A stretch of DNA of 56,841 bases from JADKAC01 sp964492065 (lineage in GTDB: Bacteria; Bacteroidota; Bacteroidia; Chitinophagales; BACL12). Location: assembly GCA_964492065.1 (NCBI GenBank), contig CAZBHH010000017.1, positions 1-56,841 on the forward strand, read 5' to 3'. This document shows positions 44,683 to 52,237 of the stretch, piece after piece (position 1 is the first letter of the stretch; the number at the start of each line of letters is the position of its first letter). The notes under the pieces were generated by a model. That model was not told where the DNA came from. It saw only the letters and a program-made list of their open reading frames with translations, and made no database searches. Position numbers and translations under genes: made by a program.

Positions 44683-44696
44683 TTGATTTGCTTTAT

Positions 44697-45437
44697 TTAT
44701 ATAGTTTCTTTTGTTTTTTCAATATCCAACAGGGAGAGGTAATAGGGGAATTGCTTTCTCCAGCACGGCCAGTCGTGCTTTTCGCCGCTGGTTACATCCA
44801 GAATATGCGGTATTTGTTTTAGTCCGAGCATGTGCGCCATCTGGTAATTGGCATTCAGGCACATATCGTATTCCGCCGAGCCCAGGAAGATTTGCAGCTT
44901 CCATACCCAGGGGTCGTTCAGGTCCGGCAGGAAATCGGGCGGATTATTGAAATACACATCGTCGTTGTAAAATCCGTCCATCTGACCGGTGATGTCAAAC
45001 TTGGCGGCCATCGAAAATATGGCAGCGGTAATATCCGGGTGGCGCAATCCGAAATTCATGGCGTGATAGCCGCCAAAACTGCATCCCGCCGTTCCGATAC
45101 GGCTGAATCCCGTTTCCTCCTTCATCCTGGGATAGAGCTCCTCGACGAGCATTTTGTCGTACAGTATGTGGTTTTTCACACGCTGTTCGGGCGGTACATC
45201 CTCATTGTACCAACTGTATTTGTCGATGCCGTCCGGGCAATACACCTTGATAATCCCCTGGTCGATATACCAACCGATGGCTTCTATCAACTTAAAATCC
45301 CTGTTTTCATTGGACATGCCCATTGAGGTGGGGAATAATACGATTGGGAATCCTTCGGTGCCGAATGTCAGCATATGCATTTCAATACCTAATACACCCG
45401 ATTGCCAACTGTGTTTTTGCTCGCTGTAGTTACTCAA
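44697..45437 (-). CDS. esterase, alpha/beta hydrolase (COG4947-like)
   Basis: 246 residues, no signal peptide. FPIVLFPTSMGMSNENRDFK and LIEAIGWYIDQGIIKVYCPD open the fold; the nucleophile elbow is GCSFGGYHAMNFGLRHPD; the acid/His end is SGEKHDWPCWRKQFPYYLSL. This is the esterase-D-like group close to COG4947, which as I recall is commonly found beside ATP-grasp and GCS2 ligases. It is the first gene of the operon, 14 nt before the ATP-grasp gene. It may release or trim the product of the ligases, or protect the cell from it (inference). Confidence 0.83.
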   Translation of the reverse strand: MSNYSEQKHSWQSGVLGIEMHMLTFGTEGFPIVLFPTSMGMSNENRDFKLIEAIGWYIDQGIIKVYCPDGIDKYSWYNEDVPPEQRVKNHILYDKMLVEELYPRMKEETGFSRIGTAGCSFGGYHAMNFGLRHPDITAAIFSMAAKFDITGQMDGFYNDDVYFNNPPDFLPDLNDPWVWKLQIFLGSAEYDMCLNANYQMAHMLGLKQIPHILDVTSGEKHDWPCWRKQFPYYLSLLDIEKTKETI

Positions 45438-45656
45438 AGTTTTAAAATTTTGTAGGCGGCAAAGTTAAATCAATTTGAATGAACGTCACGCAATTGCCAT
45501 CGGCATTCACTTATAAAAATTCCCGAATGAATAGGGGGAATAATGCTGAAACGGGATTTGACCCGGCGCAAATCAACACGGCCGGTAGTGCGCATTTAAA
45601 TTTCCTAACCGGGTGTTTTCCCTTACTTTCAGACGGTTTGCCTTATTTTGCACCGC

Positions 45657-46466
45657 ATGGAAGTAATTTGGAAGGCCGAAATTGTGGCGGAAGTGATTCA
45701 TTCAACCTATCTGAAAAGGGATGTAACCCTGTCGATCATTTTACCGCCGGGATATAAACAAAAACCCTATCCTGTTTTATGGTTGAACGACGGCCAGGAT
45801 ATTCCCTCGCTGCAATTACTGCCCACGCTGGAGAAGTTGTATGCGAAACATTCCATTTCACCGCATATTGTCGTGGGTATTCACGCCAATGAACAGCGGC
45901 TTCAGGAATACGGCACCCTGGAGATGGCAGATTTTAATAAACGGGGTAATAAGGCGGCTTACTATACCGAATTTGTCATTACCGAGTTGCTGCCGTTTAT
46001 CCGCTCTAAGTACAACGTCTCGGCCGCCTCGTTAAAGAACTGCATTGCCGGGTTTTCGCTCGGCGGATTATCGGCCATTGACATCGCTTGGAATTACCCT
46101 GAATACTTTTTGAAAGTAGGCGTCTTTTCCGGTTCGCTGTGGTGGCGCAAGCGGGCGCTGAACCGCTGGTATAAAGACGACCGCGACCGGATTATTCACC
46201 AGGTTATCCGCAATTCGGATATCCGGGAAGGCATGCGGTTTTGGTTTGAGGCAGGTACGAATGACGAAACCGGCGACCGCAACAAAAACGGGGTAATTGA
46301 TTCAATTGATGATACAATTGATCTGATTAAAGAGTTGAAACTCAAAGGTTATGTTGAACACGATGCAATTGAGTTTGTATTGGTAAAGAACGGAGAACAC
46401 AACCAGGAAACCTGGGGGGCGATGATGCCGCAGTTTCTACAATGGGCTTTCCCCGCCAAAAAATGA
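45657..46466 (+). CDS. esterase, Fes/esterase-D type
   Basis: 269 residues from ATG 45657; a TTG at 45648 would add three residues and sits in the likely promoter (TTATTTTG 45643-45650, one base from the -7 consensus). RDVTLSIILPPGYKQKPYPV, LWLNDGQD, nucleophile elbow GFSLGGLSAIDIAWNYP, and C-terminal VKNGEHNQETWGAMMPQFL with the catalytic His are typical of the PF00756 esterase family related to enterochelin esterase. No signal peptide. It diverges from the ligase operon; 219 bp separate the starts, and the pairing of two esterases with two ligases looks deliberate. Confidence 0.83.
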   Translation: MEVIWKAEIVAEVIHSTYLKRDVTLSIILPPGYKQKPYPVLWLNDGQDIPSLQLLPTLEKLYAKHSISPHIVVGIHANEQRLQEYGTLEMADFNKRGNKAAYYTEFVITELLPFIRSKYNVSAASLKNCIAGFSLGGLSAIDIAWNYPEYFLKVGVFSGSLWWRKRALNRWYKDDRDRIIHQVIRNSDIREGMRFWFEAGTNDETGDRNKNGVIDSIDDTIDLIKELKLKGYVEHDAIEFVLVKNGEHNQETWGAMMPQFLQWAFPAKK

Positions 46467-46627
46467 GATTGCTTCTCACGCATGCGGGTGCCATCCGGTG
46501 TATTGGGCTATCCGAAGCCCCGAATGGCCTATCCATGTTACAATTGACCGGGAACTGACCTGCAATGGATGGGATATTCCACTAATTTTAATTGTTCGCA
46601 ATTGGTCACCCTTTAAAATCTTTTTGT

Positions 46628-47098
46628 ATGGAAACGCTATTGATCAGGAACTGCGAATTTATGAAAATACCAATCGATACGTTTTTCGACAAATGGACGG
46701 ATGTTTCTAACTGGAATGCGTGGGATCTCAACCTGCGCAGCGCCTGGCTGTCCGGCGTTTTTAAAAGCGGAGGGCAGGGCAAATTGATGTTGGCCAACCG
46801 CATGCAGTTTAACTTCAATATACTCTGGGTAACACCCGATTACGGCTATGCCTACACCATACCGCTGCTTACGGCCACCCTGCATTTCCGCAGGCTTATG
46901 GAGCCCGGCGATCATGGAGTCCACGTAATGCACGAATTGCGCTATTCCGGAATCCCGGTATTCAATGGCCGACTGCTGAAATCCATGATGCGCAACAATC
47001 TGCAGTCGCTCATAAAACTGAAATGCCTGTTGGAAGAATCGCATTTCCGCAATTCAATTTCGTCTATTGACAATTCGCCGATAGCCAAAGCCTCCTGA
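46628..47098 (+). CDS. SRPBCC (START-like) family protein
   Basis: 156 residues from ATG 46628; the frame extends upstream to 46592 without family character. IPIDTFFDKWTDVSNWNAWD (helix alpha1 with the W..N.WD signature of polyketide cyclase/START-like proteins), ending in the long C-terminal helix GRLLKSMMRNNLQSLIKLK. The fold has a hydrophobic pocket for small ligands. No catalytic assignment is possible. It is followed 61 nt later by the small HExxH gene on the same strand. Confidence 0.72.
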   Translation: METLLIRNCEFMKIPIDTFFDKWTDVSNWNAWDLNLRSAWLSGVFKSGGQGKLMLANRMQFNFNILWVTPDYGYAYTIPLLTATLHFRRLMEPGDHGVHVMHELRYSGIPVFNGRLLKSMMRNNLQSLIKLKCLLEESHFRNSISSIDNSPIAKAS

Positions 47099-47159
47099 TG
47101 GGTTCAGGCAGGATTTTTGAACGCTGCGCCTGTAATTCTGATTATCTATTGCACCGGGT

Positions 47160-47483
47160 ATGCGCATAACGAGATTTGTCGTATTTAGTAAATTACACGT
47201 GAACGGTATTACCCTGTTCCCCTTTGTATTCATGAAACACAAAGGACTGATAGCCGATAAGGTTTTTGTAAATCACGAGCGCATCCATATCAGGCAGCAG
47301 GCCGAATTGCTGGTATTGCCGTTTTACGTGTTATACCTGCTGTTTTATTGCGTCAACCTGTTGCGCTACAGAAATCACCACTCCGCTTATCGCAATATTG
47401 TTTTCGAGCGGGAGGCATACAGCGAAGACGGCAATGAGAATTACCTCAATCAAAGGAAGTGGTATGCATGGATAAAATACTAA
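47160..47483 (+). CDS. small membrane protein with HExxH motif
   Basis: 107 residues. HERIH (His39-Glu40-x-x-His43, in VNHERIHIRQQAELL) is a zinc-metalloprotease-like motif, immediately followed by a hydrophobic segment LLVLPFYVLYLLFYCVNLLR and then NIVFEREAYSEDGNENYL, where Glu83 or Glu85 could be the third zinc ligand, as in gluzincins. The spacing and the single helix make a very compact layout. I recall similar unnamed proteins in many Bacteroidota; the function is unknown. Whether it is a protease cannot be told from sequence. Confidence 0.72.
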   Translation: MRITRFVVFSKLHVNGITLFPFVFMKHKGLIADKVFVNHERIHIRQQAELLVLPFYVLYLLFYCVNLLRYRNHHSAYRNIVFEREAYSEDGNENYLNQRKWYAWIKY

Positions 47484-47647
47484 AAAACATATAATTATAA
47501 ATGAGATCTGTATTGTGAGTTTCATTGTCTGCTCTGTGGGAATACACAATAAATTTCCGGCGCACCCGGAATTGAATCCGGTGGATATGTGGCATACCCC
47601 CTGCATTCATTTTTACTATTTTAGCACCCGTTTTTAAAAAAAATAGC

Positions 47648-49360
47648 ATGTTACACAGTCAAAATTGGCAATTGCCGTATCAACCGAAACCCGAATACAG
47701 TAAAAGAGTCGCTTACTTCAGTATGGAGTTTGCGATAAACCAGGCATTAAAAATTTACAGTGGCGGTTTGGGATTCCTGGCGGGCTCCCACATGCGCAGC
47801 GCTTACGATCTGAAACAAAACCTAATCGGTATCGGCATTTTATGGCGCTTTGGATATTACGACCAGATCCGCGATGACCTCGGCTTTATGGCTGCCCAGT
47901 TTCAAAAGAAGTTGTACACGTTTTTAAAAGAAACCGATATTGACTTTACTATTGAAATAGAAAAAGAGCAGGTGCGCATCAAGACGTTCTATTTAGCGCC
48001 CGAAATATTCGGCTCCGCACCATTATTCCTGATGAGTACCGACTTCCCTGAAAACCCTGAGAAAATCCGGGAATACACCCATCGCCTGTACGATAACCAT
48101 GCGGAAAACAGGGTAGCCCAACAAATCATCCTTGGAATCGGAGGCGCCAGGGTGGTGGAAAAGTTGGGAGGCGCCGAAATATACCACCTCAATGAAGGCC
48201 ATGGTCTGCCTCTGGCGTTTGAGTTGTTCAACCGGTTTAAAGATCTGGATGAAGTGCGCAGGCGATTGGTGTTCACCACCCATACACCCGAAAAGGCGGG
48301 CAATGAAGAACAAACGGTGGAATATCTCGATCGCATGGGCTTCTTTAACGGTGTACCCCGTGAATTGGCAGTGCATATTACAAACACACGGGGCGATGCG
48401 ATGAGTTATACGCCGGCTACGCTAAATATGAGCAAGATAGCAAATGGCGTTTCTCAATTGCACGGCGAGGTGGCCCGGGAGATGTGGGCAGGGGAAAAGG
48501 GAATATGCCCGATTATTGCAATCACCAATGCGCAGAACAAGAAATTTTGGGCCGACCGGGACTTTAACCATGCCTATATCCATCAGGACTTCAACGCCAT
48601 GCGGGTGATAAAAAAGGAGATGAAGAAAGAGCTGTTTGAAATTGTCGCCAATCAAACGGGTAAAATCTTCGACCCCAATGTGCTGACCATTGTCTGGGCC
48701 CGCCGTTTTGCCGCCTACAAAAGGGCTAACCTGATTCTGCGCAATAAAGACAGATTTTTAGAACTCATCGGCAATACAGAAAAACCCGTGCAGATCATTT
48801 GGGCCGGTAAACCGTATCCCACCGACATGGGCTCAGTGAATATGTTTAACGATATTATATCCTTCACCCAGGACCGGCCGAATTGCGCCGTACTGGTAGG
48901 TTATGAATTGGAGCTCTCCTTCATGTTAAAACGGGGTTCCGATGTCTGGTTGAATACGCCCCGCCGGCCGCACGAGGCTTCCGGTACCAGCGGCATGACG
49001 GCAGCGATGAACGGCTCAGTAAATGTTTCCATATCGGACGGATGGATTCCGGAATTTGCAAAACACGGCGTCAATGCATTTGTCACGCCGGCCGCCGATC
49101 ACAAAACCATGTCGGTGAATGCAATTGATGACTTCGACCACAGCAACATCATGCAGGTGTTGGAAAATGAAGTCATTCCGATGTACTACACTGAACCGGC
49201 CCGTTGGCAGCAGATTGTCAACCAGGCGATGCACGATATTACGCCCGAATTTGACAGCGACAGAATGGCGAATGCCTATTACCACCAGCTTTATAATTTC
49301 GAATATAACGCCGCCGAGCGCAAGGCGATGAATCTAAAGCAAATCACAGTAATGTCTTAA
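47648..49360 (+). CDS. alpha-glucan phosphorylase-like protein (GT35), PLP lysine absent
   Basis: 570 residues, the short non-mammalian type of glycogen/maltodextrin phosphorylase relatives. VAYFSMEFAINQALKIYSGG, LGFLAGSHMRSAYDLKQNLI, YHLNEGHGLPLAFEL, VFTTHTPEKAGNEE and IVWARRFAAYKRANLIL are clear. At the site of the pyridoxal-phosphate Schiff-base Lys (GTSGMK in homologs) it reads EASGTSGMTAAMNG, with Thr451. Without that Lys normal PLP-dependent phosphorolysis is doubtful; it could be a retuned glycosyltransferase or a Bacteroidota variant. It is solitary, with a strong terminator after it. glgB at 2776 is the only other glycogen gene here. Confidence 0.85.
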   Translation: MLHSQNWQLPYQPKPEYSKRVAYFSMEFAINQALKIYSGGLGFLAGSHMRSAYDLKQNLIGIGILWRFGYYDQIRDDLGFMAAQFQKKLYTFLKETDIDFTIEIEKEQVRIKTFYLAPEIFGSAPLFLMSTDFPENPEKIREYTHRLYDNHAENRVAQQIILGIGGARVVEKLGGAEIYHLNEGHGLPLAFELFNRFKDLDEVRRRLVFTTHTPEKAGNEEQTVEYLDRMGFFNGVPRELAVHITNTRGDAMSYTPATLNMSKIANGVSQLHGEVAREMWAGEKGICPIIAITNAQNKKFWADRDFNHAYIHQDFNAMRVIKKEMKKELFEIVANQTGKIFDPNVLTIVWARRFAAYKRANLILRNKDRFLELIGNTEKPVQIIWAGKPYPTDMGSVNMFNDIISFTQDRPNCAVLVGYELELSFMLKRGSDVWLNTPRRPHEASGTSGMTAAMNGSVNVSISDGWIPEFAKHGVNAFVTPAADHKTMSVNAIDDFDHSNIMQVLENEVIPMYYTEPARWQQIVNQAMHDITPEFDSDRMANAYYHQLYNFEYNAAERKAMNLKQITVMS

Positions 49361-49384
49361 ATACCAGGGCAATCGCCAACACGG

Positions 49385-49435
49385 CGGGCAGTAGTTTTCC
49401 TGTTGAAAAACAGAAAATTACTGCCCGTTTTTTTT
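49385..49435 (+). terminator. rho-independent terminator after the GT35 gene
   Basis: Positions 49385-49399 (CGGGCAGTAGTTTTC) pair with 49413-49427 (GAAAATTACTGCCCG) over 15 bp with one G-T wobble and a 13-nt loop, followed by eight T (49428-49435). It begins 24 nt after the stop codon. Confidence 0.88.
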
Positions 49436-49549
49436 AGTGACTTTCACCGGTGATTTACAGTGATTAATATCAGAAACCCGGTTGAGTTCAGTCATTAACG
49501 AAGCCGTGTTTTCAACTCACCTTTGGATTACATTTTTAAAACAGCTCAT

Positions 49550-50107
49550 ATGAAAAAACATATTACAGCCATTGCGTTACTTGCAATAGTTACCTTCGGA
49601 ATCTTTGCCTGCAAATCCGAATCTTCCGAAATGCAAACCACCGCCACCGTTGTCCAGGCAGATGGCGGTCAATCTACTGTTGAAGATGGGGTGTCCCAGA
49701 AAAACATTGTCCAGATAGCATCGGGATCGGCCGATCACACGACACTGGTGACCGCCATTAAAGCGGCGGGATTAGCCGATGCGCTGGCCAATGCAGGTCC
49801 GTTTACCGTCTTTGCTCCCACGAATGCGGCTTTCGACAAATTGCCGGCCGGCACGGTGGAAGATCTGTTGAAAAAAGAAAATATCGCAACATTGAAAAAT
49901 ATACTGCAATACCATGTGGCCGTTGCCGTGTATAAAGACGACATGCTGACCGACGGCCGGGTATTGGGTATGGTGAACGGCGGCAATGCCACCCTGGGGT
50001 TAAATCCCGAAGGTAAAATTGCGATAAACGGCGCAAACATTATTGCTTCAGTGCCGGCTTCTAACGGTATTATCTACGTGATTGACCAGGTCTTGCTGCC
50101 CCAATAG
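49550..50107 (+). CDS. fasciclin (FAS1) domain lipoprotein
   Basis: 185 residues from ATG 49550. The lipoprotein signal ends FGIFAC (lipobox FAC), followed by a Ser/Gln/Thr-rich linker and one complete FAS1 domain: SADHTTLVTAIKAAGLADAL, GPFTVFAPTNAAFDKLP and ILQYHVAVAVYKDDM, ending NGIIYVIDQVLLPQ. FAS1 domains mediate adhesion or bind small ligands; the molecular role here is unknown. It should be anchored to a membrane, facing out. It has its own terminator at 50131-50160. Confidence 0.92.
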   Translation: MKKHITAIALLAIVTFGIFACKSESSEMQTTATVVQADGGQSTVEDGVSQKNIVQIASGSADHTTLVTAIKAAGLADALANAGPFTVFAPTNAAFDKLPAGTVEDLLKKENIATLKNILQYHVAVAVYKDDMLTDGRVLGMVNGGNATLGLNPEGKIAINGANIIASVPASNGIIYVIDQVLLPQ

Positions 50108-50130
50108 AATTGCATTAAAAAATCACCGTC

Positions 50131-50160
50131 AAAAATGCGCCTTCAGGAAGGTGCATTTTT
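50131..50160. terminator. bidirectional terminator between the FAS1 gene and the leftward operon
   Basis: AAAAATGCGCCTT at 50131-50143 pairs with AAGGTGCATTTTT at 50148-50160 (13 bp, one G-T wobble) around a tetraloop, with A/T runs at both ends serving as U tracts for either direction. It lies 23 nt after the FAS1 stop and overlaps the stop codon of the leftward gene (50143-50145). Confidence 0.82.
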
Positions 50161-50415
50161 GTTTAACTGCAGGTCGCTATACCGCTTGAAAGAATGTTCG
50201 CAATCGGCTACCATCTGCGTGAAACGCTGCCGGACATTCTGGAGAAAAGCATCGTCGAACAGATGGTTCAGCTCTTCCCAGTTTTGAAATAAACCGGCCG
50301 GAAATTTATATACCTGTTCGAAAGCACCCGCTTCAAACTTGGCTATGTAGCGCTCGTTCCAGGAAAATACCGTAATCTTAAATTCTTTGTTTTGTATCGT
50401 GCCTATTATTCGCAT
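50143..50415 (-). CDS. conserved small protein of unknown function
   Basis: 90 residues from ATG 50415, which overlaps the stop of the upstream YkgJ-like gene by 10 nt; the longer frame is not needed. RIIGTIQNKEFKITVFSWNE, RYIAKFEAGAFEQVYKFPAG and LFDDAFLQNVRQRFTQMVAD suggest a small alpha/beta protein: three or four strands followed by helices. No cysteine or catalytic pattern stands out. Translation appears coupled with the YkgJ-like gene. Its stop codon is inside the terminator stem at 50131-50160. I do not recognise a named family. Confidence 0.65.
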   Translation of the reverse strand: MRIIGTIQNKEFKITVFSWNERYIAKFEAGAFEQVYKFPAGLFQNWEELNHLFDDAFLQNVRQRFTQMVADCEHSFKRYSDLQLNKNAPS

Positions 50416-50894
50416 TTCTGATTGATTTTTGTGATTACCGCATCCAGGATCCGGCTGACCGCCGGACAAATTTCTGCATTTTTCAACGTTATTTTTTCTA
50501 ATTGATACATTCTCTTTCTGTTAGTATGGGGATATTCGCTGCAGGCTTTCGGCCGCACGTCGTAAATGGCGCAGCGGTTGTCATTTTCCAAAAACGGGCA
50601 CGGCTGTGTGTGAAACACCCAGTCGCCATCCTCATCGCACATCAGGTAGTTACTCATGAACCGGTGCTGCCGAATGCCCAGGTATGCGGCTATTCTGCGA
50701 ATGTCGGCCTCCAGCAGTATCGGGCTGTGGGTTTTACAACAATTGGCGCAATCCAGGCAGTTTACGCCGTCAAAAACACCGGTTTGTGCCGTTTCAAACA
50801 ATGCATCGTCCCCGGCAGAACGGCGTGCTCTCAATTTAGCAAATAACCTGCGGTATTCCTTTTGTTTATTTCTTGCAACAGCTCGTAATTCCAT
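50406..50894 (-). CDS. YkgJ family cysteine cluster protein
   Basis: 162 residues. The signature cysteines are in VNCLDCANCCKTHSPILLE (CxxCxxCC), DWVFHTQPCPFLENDNRCAI, YDVRPKACSEYPH and AEICPAVSRIL, eight in total, the pattern of the YkgJ/Fli B-type putative zinc- or iron-chelating family. Function unknown, although relatives are linked to protein or lipid modification. It sits between DUF3127 (3 nt upstream) and the 90-residue unknown (overlapping by 10 nt), so the three form an operon. Confidence 0.88.
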   Translation of the reverse strand: MELRAVARNKQKEYRRLFAKLRARRSAGDDALFETAQTGVFDGVNCLDCANCCKTHSPILLEADIRRIAAYLGIRQHRFMSNYLMCDEDGDWVFHTQPCPFLENDNRCAIYDVRPKACSEYPHTNRKRMYQLEKITLKNAEICPAVSRILDAVITKINQKCE

Positions 50895-50897
50895 GTG

Positions 50898-51266
50898 TCA
50901 GAACGGGAGGTCATCCGTATAAGGCGCTTCGGTTTCTGCGCTGAACGTCGTGATGTCCTCAATGGGCGATTCTTCCGACACTTTTTCGATACGCCAGGCA
51001 TCCAGGTTATTGAAGTAGCTGACCCGGCCTTCCTTTTCCCACCGCGAGCCCTTGATATTGAAACTCACCTTTATTTCATCGCCTACCTTAAATTTATCGA
51101 GCAACTGGCATTTGTCCTGCACTAATTGAAATTTAATGGTATCTGTAAATGTCCTGCCGATGTTGGACTCACTGCGCTCCACCACGAACTCACGCTTTTT
51201 AAATGTGGGCGATATTTCGACAGTGTCGTATGCCTCTATCAATTTGCCTTGTAATTCGTAACTCAT
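50898..51266 (-). CDS. DUF3127 OB-fold-like protein with SSB-like tail
   Basis: 122 residues from ATG 51266 (MSYELQGKLIEAYDTVEIS); the longer frame upstream lacks family character. FKKREFVVE, IKFQLVQDKCQLLDKFKVGD and EIKVSFNIKGSRW then YFNNLDAWRIEKV are hallmarks of DUF3127, a compact beta-barrel family of unknown function. The C-terminus is acidic and ends DDLPF, strikingly like the DDDIPF tip by which SSB recruits repair proteins. It may be a single-stranded DNA- or RNA-binding protein (inference). It heads the operon with the YkgJ-like gene. Confidence 0.85.
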   Translation of the reverse strand: MSYELQGKLIEAYDTVEISPTFKKREFVVERSESNIGRTFTDTIKFQLVQDKCQLLDKFKVGDEIKVSFNIKGSRWEKEGRVSYFNNLDAWRIEKVSEESPIEDITTFSAETEAPYTDDLPF

Positions 51267-51353
51267 AATTTTTTCCTGTAAAGGTATAAAATTACAAACC
51301 GGGGGGAAAATGCCTCTGTCGGGCATACGCATATCCTCTAATACTTTTTTGTT

Positions 51354-51361
51354 TACATTTG
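51354..51361 (+). promoter_or_regulatory. -7 promoter box of the TolB-like gene (TACATTTG)
   Basis: TACATTTG matches TAnnTTTG and overlaps the outermost possible start codon (TTG 51359), which therefore cannot be used. The next TTG at 51368, 6 nt after the box, fits the near-leaderless spacing seen at other genes in this window. Confidence 0.55.
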
Positions 51362-51367
51362 TTAGCG

Positions 51368-52231
51368 TTGAAAGCGCTTTATCTCATATGTATATGTACG
51401 CCATTTTTGGTGCATAGCCAGGGTTATGAAATCTACACCTTGTATTTCGGCGGCAGTATCGACTCGGGTTTTTACTATACCGAACCGCTCAATATCTCCA
51501 ATCATCCGGGCTATGATAATCAACCGGCTTTCAGCCCGGACAATACCCATATTTTGTTTAGCAGCAACCGGGAGAATAACCAAATGGATATTTATAAATA
51601 CGCATTTGCAAATCAGGCGCTCATCCGGGTTACAGCTTCGCCGGAAAGCGAATTTTCACCCGAGTACAGCCCCGATGGGAGATATATTACTACCGTGCGC
51701 ATTGAGTTGGACTCGTCCCAGCGATTGTGGAATTACAACCTGAAAAGAAAAAAATTCAAATGCATATTTAAAACCATTTACGGAGTCGGGTATTATTGCA
51801 GGATAAACCCCGGTTGGGTGGCGCTGTTCAGATTGCCTCCGCCGTTTACTCTGCAATTGGCACAAATCGACGAGCCGGGCATTCGGGAGATTGACAACGG
51901 CATTGGCAGGAGTATTAAAATGATTCCCGGTGAAAATGCCCTCGCCTATATCTCCCGCAAAGATTCAACTTTTAATCTCATAAAGCGTTATGATCTCGAG
52001 TTTAACAAAATCACCGCCATAAAGAAAATACCGGCGGATTGTGAGGATATGGCATGGGGCGGCAATGGCAGTTTGTTTATGGCAAGGGGAAGTAGGATTT
52101 ATGTGTTGGATTATACCCGTACCATGCGTTGGTTTTTGTTTGCCGACTTCGGCGAGTTTGGGATTACGGATATTTACAGGATTGCGATTAGCCCCGACCA
52201 ATCGAGGATGGCTTTTGTAGTTGAAGAATAA
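51368..52231 (+). CDS. secreted TolB/WD40-like beta-propeller protein
   Basis: 287 residues from TTG 51368, chosen because the promoter box covers TTG 51359. The signal peptide is KALYLICICTPFLVHSQ. Propeller blades of the PD40/TolB type are visible: NQPAFSPDNTHILFSSNREN, NQMDIYKYAF, SEFSPEYSPDGRYITTVRIE and IYRIAISPDQSRMAFVVEE. At 287 residues it would be a propeller alone, without a peptidase domain. Probably periplasmic; a sensing or scaffold role is possible. The Usp gene follows after 6 nt, so the two are likely co-transcribed. Confidence 0.8.
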   Translation: MKALYLICICTPFLVHSQGYEIYTLYFGGSIDSGFYYTEPLNISNHPGYDNQPAFSPDNTHILFSSNRENNQMDIYKYAFANQALIRVTASPESEFSPEYSPDGRYITTVRIELDSSQRLWNYNLKRKKFKCIFKTIYGVGYYCRINPGWVALFRLPPPFTLQLAQIDEPGIREIDNGIGRSIKMIPGENALAYISRKDSTFNLIKRYDLEFNKITAIKKIPADCEDMAWGGNGSLFMARGSRIYVLDYTRTMRWFLFADFGEFGITDIYRIAISPDQSRMAFVVEE

Positions 52232-52237
52232 CAATGT

